NCBI RefSeq assembly: GCF_005233515.1
Contig: NZ_QFZZ01000002.1
Span: forward strand, 62,001 to 126,000
DNA: 64,000 nucleotides
Source of the DNA: Pseudomonas sp. CFBP13508
GTDB taxonomy: Bacteria; Pseudomonadota; Gammaproteobacteria; Pseudomonadales; Pseudomonadaceae
Reading direction: 5' to 3'
The notes under the pieces were generated by a model that was given only the letters and a program-made list of their open reading frames with translations, made no database searches and was not told the DNA's origin. The translations under genes were made by a program, and so were the position numbers. Shown here one piece after another: positions 56,923 to 64,000 of the stretch. Numbering within the stretch: position 1 is the stretch's first letter; the number at the start of each line of letters is the position of its first letter.

Positions 56923-57177
56923 TCACGCCGCCGTCATCTGCTCCCACCAGCCGATCAATCTGATCGCTTCTTCCGAACTGCTGCCGCACACCTCGACATC
57001 CGCAGCGAAGCCCGAGCACACAGCCGGACGTTCCGGACGGCCGAAAATGCTGCACAGATTATCGACCGACAGTTGCACGCAACGTTCGCCGGCGGGTTTG
57101 CCATCGGGCATGCCGGGGATCGGCGAACTGATGGAGGGGGCAATGCAGCAAGCGCCACAGCCTTCGCGGCATTTCAT
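56923..57177 (-). CDS. YkgJ-family cysteine cluster protein
   Basis: 84 residues. MKCREGCGACCIAPS holds C3, C7, C10 and C11. Two more Cys follow near 33 and 42 (ERCVQL, DNLCSIF), and RPAVCSGF and EVCGSS add C54 and C64. The CxxxCGxCC pattern is the YkgJ metal-binding cluster, thought to bind zinc or an Fe-S cluster. No enzymatic role is established. It is probably co-transcribed with the START gene. Confidence 0.82.
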   Translation of the reverse strand: MKCREGCGACCIAPSISSPIPGMPDGKPAGERCVQLSVDNLCSIFGRPERPAVCSGFAADVEVCGSSSEEAIRLIGWWEQMTAA

Positions 57178-57340
57178 GACGAACAGATCCTCGCGACGGG
57201 CGATGTGTAAAGAGACGGGAAACAGAGTAACCGCTAAAACGACTGTTTCAAATTGCTACGAGCGGCTTTTCAACGATAAGTAAAAGTGACCGGGCAGTCT
57301 CCGACGAAGCGTCTGCTCTGCGCGTTGCAGAGTGCTGCAT

Positions 57341-57814
57341 CTATTGCTTGAATTCGAAATCCAGCGCCGCGCCTTCGACATCGCGCCGTGCTTCGTTGCG
57401 CAGTTGCAGCTGCATTTCGTTGCTGAGCAAGCGGCCGTTGAGCTGGAAGCCGTTGTCTTTCTCGCCAAACATCTGCGGCAGGATCGCCTCGCGCTTGGGC
57501 AGCTCCACGGCGCCCTCGGGCTTCAACTCTTCAACCATATCCTTGGGCAGGCTGAGATCGAGTTTTGCCGACGGCAATTTGGTCTTCGCTACTTCGCTGG
57601 CGGATTTCGATTTCGAAGCCACCGGGCGGCGCTTCTTCACCGTGGCGTTTTTTTTCGCCTGAGCTTTTTTTGCGGGAGTCGCGGACTTGGCTGCTTTGTT
57701 CGCCGTACTCGTCGCTGCCGGTTTTTCCTGGGCTGCGGCCGCCAGGACACCCGGTGCCTGACCGACCATCAGCAAACCCAGCAATACCCACGCGGCAGGA
57801 ACAATCGCTTTCAT
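57341..57814 (-). CDS. Secreted lysine/alanine-rich protein, function unknown
   Basis: 157 residues. Signal peptide about 1-26 (WVLLGLLMVGQAPGVLAAA). A Lys/Ala/Thr-rich, probably disordered linker (KAAKSATPAKKAQAKKNATV...) covers about 30-75. A compact C-terminal part (LDLSLPKDMVEELKPEG, LPQMFGEKDNGFQLNGRLLS) ends in DFEFKQ. The basic linker could bind nucleic acid or the cell wall, which is inference. It is sometimes mislabelled as an initiation-factor-like protein because of the linker. Confidence 0.6.
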   Translation of the reverse strand: MKAIVPAAWVLLGLLMVGQAPGVLAAAAQEKPAATSTANKAAKSATPAKKAQAKKNATVKKRRPVASKSKSASEVAKTKLPSAKLDLSLPKDMVEELKPEGAVELPKREAILPQMFGEKDNGFQLNGRLLSNEMQLQLRNEARRDVEGAALDFEFKQ

Positions 57815-57892
57815 GGACCCAACGAACTAACGGCAGAGGGCCACATGCTCGCCTGTTGTGCGTCACATGACAAGCATCACCTCCCTGCTCGT

Positions 57893-59332
57893 TCAGAATC
57901 CGCCAGCGGTTTCCTGACACAGTTGGGTGGCCAACAGGCCCAGCGTCATCAGCGCCCGCTCCGCCTCGCGGTTCCACGGAATGCCGCAATTGAGGCGGAT
58001 ACAGTGGTTGAACTGCTCGGTATTACTGAAGATCAGCCCCGGTGCGATGCTGATGCCTTGTTGCAGCGCGCGAACATGCAATTCCTGGGTGTTGACCCGC
58101 CCCGGCAAACTCACCCAGAGGATAAAACCGCCCGTGGGCCGGGACATTTGCGTGCCCTCGGGGAAGTGCTGCTGCACCGCCAGCTGAAACGCACTGAGGT
58201 TTTTCCGATATTCCTGGCGGATGTAGCGTAAATGCCGGTCATAACCGCCGTTTTCCAGATACGCGGCAATCGCCATCTGCGTGACGCTACACGCCGAATG
58301 GGTACTGAAGGTTTGCAGGCGCTGAATTTCCTGCTGGTACTTGCCGGCAATCATCCAGCCGATGCGTACACCCGGCGACAGGGTTTTGGAGAAGCTCGAG
58401 CAGTAGATCACCCGATCCAGACGATCGTAGGCCTTCAGTGCCTTGGTACGGCCCTGTTCGAACATCAGTTCGCCGTAGATATCGTCTTCGACAATCTGAA
58501 TGTCGAAATCCGAGGCCAGCCGCAGCAACTGTTTCTGCCGCTCTTCCGGCATGGTCCCGCCGAGGGGATTGCTCAGGCGCGTGGTCAGCACCAGCGCCTT
58601 GATCGACCATTGGTTGGCGGCCAGTTGCAAGGCTTCCAGACTCATGCCAGTGGCGGGGTCACTGGGGATTTCGATGACTTTCAGGCCGAGCAGATCGGCC
58701 AGTTGCAGCAGGCCGTAATAAGTCGGCGATTCGGCAGCAATCAGATCGCCCGGCCGGGTCAGCACGCGCAACGACATCTGTAAAGCGTCGACACAGCCGT
58801 GGGTGATCACCACTTCCGATGGATCGACCACCACGCCAGCGTCACGCATGCGAATCGCCACTTGCCGGCGCAGCGGTTCGAAACCGGGGCTGAACATGTA
58901 GCTGAACGCCCGAGGGCTGTGGAACCGGGTGACCTTGGCCAATTGCTGATGCAGCGCGCGCACCGGCAGATAATCGACACTCGGCACCGCAGCGCCCAGC
59001 GGAAACACGCCTTCGCGGCGCGATTCGACCAATACCTGTTGAATGATGCTGCTGCGGGTGACCAGCCCCGGCCGTTCGACCCGGGCGATGTCCGGCGTCG
59101 GCGCGGTCAGCGCCGGGGTCTGGTGGACGTAATAACCCGATTGCGGACGGGCGCGGATCAGGCCCTGATCTTCAAGGTTGGCATACGCCTGCAACACCGT
59201 CGCATGGCTGACGTTGAGCTGCGAACTCATCTTGCGCACCGAAGGCACGCGCTCCCCCGGTTGATAGACACCACGGCGGATGTCTTCGGCCAGTTGCTGA
59301 GCAATACGTTGGTAGAGCAAGAGATTGGTCAT
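57893..59332 (-). CDS. MocR-family transcriptional regulator (GntR-aminotransferase fusion)
   Basis: 479 residues. The N-terminal GntR winged helix (LAEDIRRGVYQPGERVPSVRKMSSQLNVS... segment, residues 14-75) includes the VSHATVLQAYANLEDQGL recognition part. From about 110 there is a fold-type I aminotransferase-like domain, with ITHGCVDALQ near 180, and the PLP lysine in YCSSFSKTLSPGVRIGW near 315. MocR proteins sense PLP adducts or amino compounds. The target is unknown. Direct and inverted repeats upstream look like its operator. Confidence 0.92.
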   Translation of the reverse strand: MTNLLLYQRIAQQLAEDIRRGVYQPGERVPSVRKMSSQLNVSHATVLQAYANLEDQGLIRARPQSGYYVHQTPALTAPTPDIARVERPGLVTRSSIIQQVLVESRREGVFPLGAAVPSVDYLPVRALHQQLAKVTRFHSPRAFSYMFSPGFEPLRRQVAIRMRDAGVVVDPSEVVITHGCVDALQMSLRVLTRPGDLIAAESPTYYGLLQLADLLGLKVIEIPSDPATGMSLEALQLAANQWSIKALVLTTRLSNPLGGTMPEERQKQLLRLASDFDIQIVEDDIYGELMFEQGRTKALKAYDRLDRVIYCSSFSKTLSPGVRIGWMIAGKYQQEIQRLQTFSTHSACSVTQMAIAAYLENGGYDRHLRYIRQEYRKNLSAFQLAVQQHFPEGTQMSRPTGGFILWVSLPGRVNTQELHVRALQQGISIAPGLIFSNTEQFNHCIRLNCGIPWNREAERALMTLGLLATQLCQETAGGF

Positions 59333-59377
59333 GACGCAGCACTCGATTTCACGGGCGTTTTATTCTTGTCTGAAACA

Positions 59378-59459
59378 ATACCGGAACAGTTTAGAAGTGT
59401 ACTGGGACAGTTGCCAGATTACTCGACCGTACAGTGCGGTGTCTGCCCTATCTGTACGG
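59378..59459. promoter_or_regulatory. Putative MocR operator: direct and inverted repeats
   Basis: A direct repeat ATACCGGAACAGTT (59378-59391) and GTACTGGGACAGTT (59399-59412) is spaced 21 bp start to start, two helical turns. It is followed by an inverted pair CCGTACAG (59427-59434) and CTGTACGG (59452-59459). All share (C)AGT/ACAG-type cores and lie just upstream of the MocR gene. Autoregulation is inferred. Confidence 0.55.
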
Positions 59460-59483
59460 TTTTGCGCGGCAATCGACAGACGT

Positions 59484-59518
59484 AAAAAAGCCCGGCACTG
59501 CATGACAGTCCGGGCTTC
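59484..59518 (-). terminator. Terminator after the OmpA-like gene
   Basis: A stem AAGCCCGG/CCGGGCTT with an inner ACTG/CAGT extension and a 5-base loop. The minus strand has TTTTTT right after it. It lies 15 bases after the stop at 59533. Confidence 0.9.
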
Positions 59519-59532
59519 CCAGAGACGCAACC

Positions 59533-60345
59533 TCAGCGGGCGGCGCCGAGCTGGCCTTTTTCGTCGGAGAACACAATTTCCACACGGCGGTTCTGCGCCC
59601 GTCCACGCTCGGAGGCGTTGGCGTCGACCGGGAACTGATCGCCGTAACCTTCGACCTGAATGCGTTTTTCGTCGATACCCAGATCGACCAGCACGTCAGC
59701 CACCGACTGCGCACGATCACGGGACAGTTTGAGGTTTTCCTGCTTGCCACCGGTGCTGTCGGTGTAACCCTCGATGCGCACCACGCGCTTGGGGTTCAGT
59801 TGCAGGAACTGGACGATCTTCAGCACGACGCGGTTGGCCGAGTTTTTCAGTTCGGCCTGGCCGGTGTCGAACAACACGTCGCCTAGGGTCATGACCAGAC
59901 CACGATCAGCCTGTGTAGTGGCCAGCGCCACGATCTGTTCCTCCAGCCACTTGCCCTGCTGCTGCACGCTAAGCAGCTTCGATTCGCGCAGGGCCAGTTG
60001 CAGACGTTGCCGCTCAAGCTCGAGCTTGGCTGCGCGCTCCTCATTGAGCGCCTGATTGGTGTGCTCGCGGGCGATTTCGCTGTAGCGCTGGCTCAGGTAG
60101 GCGTAATGCACCACGTCGGCACCGCTGCCCCAATAGGTCGACAGCCGATCGGCGCGAGCCAGGGATTCGCCAGCGCGGATCACGTCTTTCGGCGCGATGC
60201 GCAGCACGTTGGAATCTTCCTTGACCTTCTGGAAATCAGCGCCGGCCTGTTGCAGTGCCGCCTCGCTGTGCTGGCCGGCGCAGCCGTACAGGCTGGCGCA
60301 ACCGGCAAGAAGCAGAATGCCCAGAGCGTTGGACTTGATGCTCAT
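59533..60345 (-). CDS. OmpA-family lipoprotein with DUF4398-like N-terminal region
   Basis: 270 residues with a lipoprotein signal (LLAGCASLYGCAGQ). Residues 35-140 are helical and resemble the DUF4398 coiled-coil-like segment of the upstream neighbour. From about 150 there is an OmpA peptidoglycan-binding domain (VLFDTGQAELKNSANRVV, RIEGYTDSTGG, LSRDRAQSVADVLV, ERGRAQNRRVEIVF). It overlaps the next gene by 4 bp. It probably tethers the outer membrane to peptidoglycan. Similar pairs occur across pseudomonads. Confidence 0.9.
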   Translation of the reverse strand: MSIKSNALGILLLAGCASLYGCAGQHSEAALQQAGADFQKVKEDSNVLRIAPKDVIRAGESLARADRLSTYWGSGADVVHYAYLSQRYSEIAREHTNQALNEERAAKLELERQRLQLALRESKLLSVQQQGKWLEEQIVALATTQADRGLVMTLGDVLFDTGQAELKNSANRVVLKIVQFLQLNPKRVVRIEGYTDSTGGKQENLKLSRDRAQSVADVLVDLGIDEKRIQVEGYGDQFPVDANASERGRAQNRRVEIVFSDEKGQLGAAR

Positions 60346-60704
60346 TGCGCTTCCCCCAGTTGCAGCTGCTTGCGCAGGCGGACAATGCGGGTATTGAGCA
60401 CATTAAGCTGCTCTTCGCTTTTTTTCGTCAGCACCTTGGCTTCAGCCAGACGTGCATCCAGTTCAGCCTGCTCGGCACGCATGCGCGCGTTGCGATAGGA
60501 CTCGTCCGCCATGTTGCCTTTGGCGCGGCTGTACTTGGTTTCGGCCAGTTGCATTTCCGGCACTTCGTCAGCGGTGGCGCCCACTGCCTTGGCCTGCACG
60601 ATGGCTTGTTCGGTCAAACGCATTTGTTCAGTGGGTGCCGGATCGGATGCGCACCCGGCCAGGGCCAGAACGGCCACAGCCGCGAAAAGAGGTCGAATAC
60701 TCAC
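60342..60704 (-). CDS. DUF4398 lipoprotein
   Basis: 120 residues with lipobox LALAGCASDP. The mature part is an amphipathic, likely coiled-coil helix (RMRAEQAELDARLAEAKVLT, SEEQLNVLNTRIVRLRKQLQ). It has the DUF4398 core (LAETKYSRAKGNMADESY). No function is known. It sits just before the OmpA-like gene, whose N-terminal half looks related, and the two overlap by 4 bp. Confidence 0.85.
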   Translation of the reverse strand: MSIRPLFAAVAVLALAGCASDPAPTEQMRLTEQAIVQAKAVGATADEVPEMQLAETKYSRAKGNMADESYRNARMRAEQAELDARLAEAKVLTKKSEEQLNVLNTRIVRLRKQLQLGEAQ

Positions 60705-60713
60705 TAAGAATCC

Positions 60714-61535
60714 CTACTGTTTTGGGGCACTGACAGGTTGTGGCGGCTGCTGCTGTTGCGCCTTCCAGCGCTCGATGTTGCGTTGCAGCGCGGCTTCCGT
60801 CAGTCCGGATGCGGGCAATTCTGTCATCTTTTTGGCGAGCTGTCCGCGCAACCACGGATCGTTGCAGGCCGAGTTATGCGAAACCGCGAGGAACAGACCC
60901 GGCCGGTCGATGGGTTGTTCGAACGCCAGCAGATCGCTGGTCATGCCCAATGTCTGCGCGGCGGCCAGGCCTGAGTAACGTCCGGCGAGGACATATTCCA
61001 CCTCGCCCAACAGCAATTTCTGTAGTGCCTCGGTAAGGTTTGCTGTGCGGGTCAGGGTCAGATTCTGTTCAGCGAAAGTGCCGAATGCCTGGGTCATTCG
61101 AGACTTTTCCGACACCGCACCGGCGTGGCCTTTCAGGTCGATCGCCTCGCCGTAGGTCAGCGTCGAACCTTTGCGGGTCCACACCAGGTAATCGTTTTCC
61201 AACAGTGGCGGATGGATGTAGTCGAGGTTCTCCAGCTCATTCACAGTCAGCGGCGCGTCGGCGAGCATGTCCATGCGCCCGCTGCGCACTTCATCAAGGG
61301 CCTGTGAGCGTTTGCCGGCATACAGCAGATCGACTTTGATGCCCAGATCCTTGGCCACTTGCTGCAACAGATCGGCACTGGCGCCGATCAAGCGCTTGGG
61401 GTTTTGCGGGTCCTGCCACAGGTACGGCGGCGCGTCAGGGCTGCCGGTGACGACCAGGCGCTCGCACTTGCCAGCGGCCATGGCCAAACCTGGCAACAGC
61501 ATAAATCCCAACAACCATCCGCAGCGCAGATCCAT
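60714..61535 (-). CDS. Periplasmic amino-acid-type binding protein (SBP family 3-like)
   Basis: 273 residues from ATG 61535, with GGGGAG 9 bases upstream. Signal peptide MDLRCGWLLGFMLLPGLAMA. Mature part follows family-3 solute-binding proteins: LVVTGSPDAPPYLWQDP, GASADLLQQVAKDLGIKVDLLYAGKRSQALDEVRSG in parts, and GRMDMLADAPLT near 90. There is no permease gene nearby, so it may be an orphan sensor or feed a distant transporter. First gene of a three-gene unit with the DUF4398 and OmpA-like genes (9 bp gap). Confidence 0.8.
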   Translation of the reverse strand: MDLRCGWLLGFMLLPGLAMAAGKCERLVVTGSPDAPPYLWQDPQNPKRLIGASADLLQQVAKDLGIKVDLLYAGKRSQALDEVRSGRMDMLADAPLTVNELENLDYIHPPLLENDYLVWTRKGSTLTYGEAIDLKGHAGAVSEKSRMTQAFGTFAEQNLTLTRTANLTEALQKLLLGEVEYVLAGRYSGLAAAQTLGMTSDLLAFEQPIDRPGLFLAVSHNSACNDPWLRGQLAKKMTELPASGLTEAALQRNIERWKAQQQQPPQPVSAPKQ

Positions 61536-61564
61536 GGCAAAACGCTCCCCACTCAAATTCGAGA

Positions 61565-61598
61565 CAAAAAAAAGCCCGACCAACAGGCCGGGCTCTTT
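61565..61598 (-). terminator. Terminator after etfA
   Basis: A stem AGCCCG-a-CC/GG-c-CGGGCT with one mismatch and a 4-base loop. The minus strand continues with TTTTTTTT. It lies 19 bases after the etfA stop. Confidence 0.92.
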
Positions 61599-61616
61599 AT
61601 AAGTGAAGCCGCCGGA

Positions 61617-62546
61617 TTAGACCAGCTTCTCCAGCTCAGGTACTGCTTCGAACAGATCCGCCACCAGACCGTAATCGGCCACCTGGAAGATCGGTGCTTC
61701 TTCGTCCTTGTTGATCGCAACGATCACCTTGGAATCTTTCATGCCGGCCAGATGCTGGATCGCGCCGGAGATACCGACGGCGATGTACAGCTGTGGCGCA
61801 ACGATCTTGCCGGTCTGACCGACCTGCATGTCGTTCGGTACAAAACCTGCGTCGACCGCAGCGCGCGAAGCGCCAACAGCAGCGCCAAGCTTGTCGGCCA
61901 GGGCGTACAGGTGTTTGAAGTTGTCACCGTTCTGCATGCCGCGGCCGCCAGAGACGACGATCTTGGCAGCGGTCAGCTCAGGACGATCGGACTTGGCCAG
62001 CTCTTCGCTGACGAAGCTCGAAGTACCGGCGTCGTGGGCAGCGCCAACGGTTTCAACGGCAGCCGACCCACCTTCAGCAGCAACCGGATCGAAACCGGTG
62101 GCACGCACGGTGATCACTTTGATCGCGGCGGTCGATTGCACGGTAGCGATGGCGTTACCGGCGTAGATCGGGCGCTTGAAGGTGTCAGCGCTTTCAACCG
62201 AGATGATCTCGGAGATCTGGTCAACGTCCAGCGCAGCAGCAACGCGCGGCAGGATGTTTTTGCCGTTGGAAGTGGCGGCAGCCAGAATGTGGCTGTAACC
62301 CTTGCCCAACTCTGCAACCAGAGGAGCAACGTTTTCCGGCAGCTGATGCGCGTAAGCGGCGTTGTCAGCATTCAGGGCTTTGCTCACCCCAGCGATCTTC
62401 GCAGCGGCTTCGGCCACCGGGCCTGCGCCCTGACCTGCTACCAGAACGTGGATGTCGCCGCCGATTTTGGCAGCCGCAGCCACGGTGTTCAGCGTGGCCG
62501 GGGCCAGCACTTTGTTGTCGTGTTCAGCAATAACCAAGATAGTCAT
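61617..62546 (-). CDS. etfA: Electron transfer flavoprotein subunit alpha
   Basis: 309 residues. N-terminal NAD/AMP-fold part ([20 protein letters not shown]). C-terminal FAD-binding half with [19 protein letters not shown] near 205, [21 protein letters not shown] near 255, and [25 protein letters not shown]. The alpha-beta ETF dimer passes electrons from acyl-CoA and amine dehydrogenases to ETF:ubiquinone oxidoreductase. It directly follows etfB with no gap. Confidence 0.96.
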   Translation of the reverse strand: MTILVIAEHDNKVLAPATLNTVAAAAKIGGDIHVLVAGQGAGPVAEAAAKIAGVSKALNADNAAYAHQLPENVAPLVAELGKGYSHILAAATSNGKNILPRVAAALDVDQISEIISVESADTFKRPIYAGNAIATVQSTAAIKVITVRATGFDPVAAEGGSAAVETVGAAHDAGTSSFVSEELAKSDRPELTAAKIVVSGGRGMQNGDNFKHLYALADKLGAAVGASRAAVDAGFVPNDMQVGQTGKIVAPQLYIAVGISGAIQHLAGMKDSKVIVAINKDEEAPIFQVADYGLVADLFEAVPELEKLV

Positions 62547-63296
62547 TTAGATTACCTTCGCTTCGTTTTTCAGTTTCTCGACCAGTTCAGCCACCGACTT
62601 GACCTTGATACCCGCGCTGCGTGCAGCCGGCGCTTCGACTTTCAGGGTCTTGTTGGTGGAGGCGGTGGAAACGCCCAAAGCGTCCGGAGTCAGCACTTCG
62701 AGAGGCTTCTTCTTGGCTTTCATGATGTTTGGCAGGGACGCATAGCGCGGCTCGTTCAAACGCAGGTCGGTGGTGACGATGGCCGGCAGTTTCAGCGAAA
62801 CGGTCTGTGCGCCGCCGTCGATTTCGCGAGTCACGGCAACGCTGTCGCCGGAGACTTCGACTTTCGACGCGAACGTGCCCTGACCGTAGCCGCTCAATGC
62901 CGCGAGCATCTGGCCGGTCTGGTTGTTGTCGCTGTCGATCGCCTGTTTGCCAAGGATCACCAGCTGCGGCTGTTCCTTGTCGACGACAGCCTTGAGCAGC
63001 TTGGCCACGGCCAGCGAGGTCAGGTCTTCAGCGGATTCGACGAGGATGGCGCGATCGGCACCCAGAGCCAGTGCGGTACGCAGCTGTTCCTGAGCGGTGG
63101 TCGGGCCGATGGAGACGACGACGATTTCAGTCGCAACGCCCTTCTCTTTCAGGCGTACGGCTTCTTCCACGGCGATTTCGCAGAATGGGTTCATCGACAT
63201 CTTGACGTTGGCGAGGTCGACGCCGGAATTGTCCGCCTTGACGCGGACCTTGACGTTGTAATCCACAACGCGTTTGACAGCTACAAGAACCTTCAT
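62547..63296 (-). CDS. etfB: Electron transfer flavoprotein subunit beta
   Basis: 249 residues, the AMP-binding ETF subunit. [19 protein letters not shown] begins it, with [19 protein letters not shown] near 35, and [21 protein letters not shown] near 118 forming the recognition loop and AMP site. [22 protein letters not shown] follows the family. GAGGA lies just before the start. It is divergent from the ETF:ubiquinone oxidoreductase gene, the third member of the electron chain. Confidence 0.96.
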   Translation of the reverse strand: MKVLVAVKRVVDYNVKVRVKADNSGVDLANVKMSMNPFCEIAVEEAVRLKEKGVATEIVVVSIGPTTAQEQLRTALALGADRAILVESAEDLTSLAVAKLLKAVVDKEQPQLVILGKQAIDSDNNQTGQMLAALSGYGQGTFASKVEVSGDSVAVTREIDGGAQTVSLKLPAIVTTDLRLNEPRYASLPNIMKAKKKPLEVLTPDALGVSTASTNKTLKVEAPAARSAGIKVKSVAELVEKLKNEAKVI

Positions 63297-63674
63297 GGAT
63301 TCCTCGTTACTCTCCGGTGAAAAGAAAGTCGCCTAGGCGAACCTGGCGGATGATGCTCATCGGGCGACAAGGGCACCTCTAAAAACGCCGGCTTGAATGT
63401 GAGGTGATTCACTTCGCGAAGGGAGGTGACCGTTCGTCAGGGGTGACTGTCGGGTCATTCATTCTCACGCTGTGTAAACTGCGCGCCGGACTTGCGCTGC
63501 GCATCACCGTCTACTGCCTGTGCCCTGTCTTTAGAGGTGCTCTTGAAACCGCCAGTCTGCCTACGGCGAGCGCAAAACCGCCCGTATCTTGACCGGAACG
63601 CCCATTCTGGTCAATACGCCAAAATGCCCTGTCATAAGCCGCGCTTCTTTGATTTATCAGGGCTGGAGGCGATT
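63297..63674. other. etfB / ETF-QO divergent region: inverted repeats
   Basis: No gene. The region contains a 16-bp near-perfect inverted repeat bounding 178 bp: CAAGGGCACCTCTAAA at 63368-63383 and its complement TTTAGAGGTGCTCTTG at 63530-63545. A second dyad, TTGACCGGAA (63589-63598) and TTCTGGTCAA (63605-63614), has one mismatch and a 6-bp spacer. Their roles are not known. Confidence 0.6.
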
Positions 63675-63719
63675 CAAACAAACGTTTGTATTGGACGCTG
63701 AGAGTGGTGTAGATATAAT
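63675..63719 (+). promoter_or_regulatory. ETF-QO promoter with PsrA/FadR-like operator
   Basis: A -35 TTGGAC (63691-63696) and a -10 TATAAT (63714-63719) are separated by 17 bp. Directly upstream is CAAACAAACGTTTG (63675-63688), which contains the palindrome ACAAACGTTTGT (63678-63689) touching the -35 box. It fits the CAAAC-N4-GTTTG pattern of the fatty-acid regulator PsrA, so repression by PsrA is inferred. Confidence 0.65.
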
Positions 63720-63846
63720 GCGCCGCCTAGAGAGAAAGGTGGATTCGCCAATATTCCCTTTGACGTTAACGTAAAGGCAATATGGATGCGAGATCAAACC
63801 TCCATATTAGAAAAAAAACTGTTGAGCCTTGAGTAGGAGATAGCCT

Positions 63847-64000
63847 GTGGAACGCGAATACATGGAATTCGACGTCGTCATCGTCGGTGCCGGCCCCGCT
63901 GGTCTGTCCGCCGCCTGCCGCTTGAAGCAGAAGGCCGCTGACGCCGGTAAGGAAATCAGCGTCTGCGTGGTCGAAAAAGGCTCCGAAGTCGGCGCGCATA
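63847..64000 (+). CDS. ETF:ubiquinone oxidoreductase, partial (N-terminus)
   Basis: A frame open from GTG at 63847 to the window end (51 residues), with AGGAG 8 bases upstream. It reads [20 protein letters not shown], with the Rossmann FAD motif GAGPAG, then [19 protein letters not shown], as in ETF-QO. The enzyme, an FAD and 4Fe-4S protein, moves electrons from ETF to ubiquinone. It is divergent from etfBA, as is usual in Pseudomonas. The rest lies beyond the window. Confidence 0.9.
   Translation, partial: MEREYMEFDVVIVGAGPAGLSAACRLKQKAADAGKEISVCVVEKGSEVGAH

Overview
The window looks like a chromosomal segment of a fluorescent Pseudomonas (P. fluorescens group). Three things point there: the core order gyrA-serC-pheA-hisC-tyrA::aroA-cmk-rpsA-(lipoprotein)-ihfB-lapA; the NAGGN osmolyte operon, the MTA-deaminase/mtnA pair and mupP; and many Pseudomonas-type REP palindromes. 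Most of the window is GC-rich core genome. The left 2.4 kb is clearly AT-richer. No rRNA, tRNA, CRISPR array, transposase or phage gene was seen.

Layout. 1-6.2 kb (minus strand): a surface-polysaccharide operon running off the left edge. It has rmlB, rmlD and rmlA for dTDP-sugar precursors, a fused RmlC-like/FdtA-QdtA-like cupin protein whose epimerase half lacks key catalytic residues, a NeuD/PglD-like acetyltransferase, a five-bladed-propeller GH43-like protein and a partial FemAB/GNAT-like protein. 6.4-18.6 kb (minus): the mixed-function supraoperon for DNA gyrase, serine and aromatic amino acid synthesis, CMP kinase, ribosomal protein S1 and IHF-beta. 19-23.9 kb: methylthioadenosine salvage (mtnA minus, MTA deaminase plus), then ubiG, mupP and a YciK-type dehydrogenase. 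24.2-28.6 kb: a diguanylate cyclase, a TenA/PqqC-like protein and a GGDEF-EAL protein with a sharp internal base-composition break.

28.7-41.3 kb: operon trhO-dsbA-like-ABC exporter, operon DUF2059-bolA, then fumC, a DMT transporter, a small protein, a thiolase, the polyphosphate:AMP phosphotransferase and mnmC. 41.3-46.1 kb: a 1610-residue protein with a dermonecrotic-toxin-like N-terminal region, leucine-rich repeats and a C-terminal NEL-type E3 ubiquitin ligase domain. This is the most striking accessory gene. 46.5-51.4 kb: the NAGGN osmoprotectant operon (asnO, ngg, M42 peptidase). 51.5-53.8 kb: yheU, a divergent csrA paralogue, ynfA, a short-chain dehydrogenase and a 50-residue DUF3309 protein. 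53.9-61.5 kb: an LTA-synthase-like sulfatase-fold enzyme, a START protein, a cysteine-cluster protein, a KA-rich secreted protein, a MocR regulator with repeat operators, and a lipoprotein/OmpA/binding-protein operon. 61.6-64 kb: etfBA and the start of the ETF:ubiquinone oxidoreductase gene, divergent across a 550-bp region rich in dyads.

The least explained signals are the fused cupin protein, the NEL protein, the 178-bp inverted-repeat-bounded segment and dyads between etfB and the ETF-QO gene, and the AT-rich patch inside the EAL domain.
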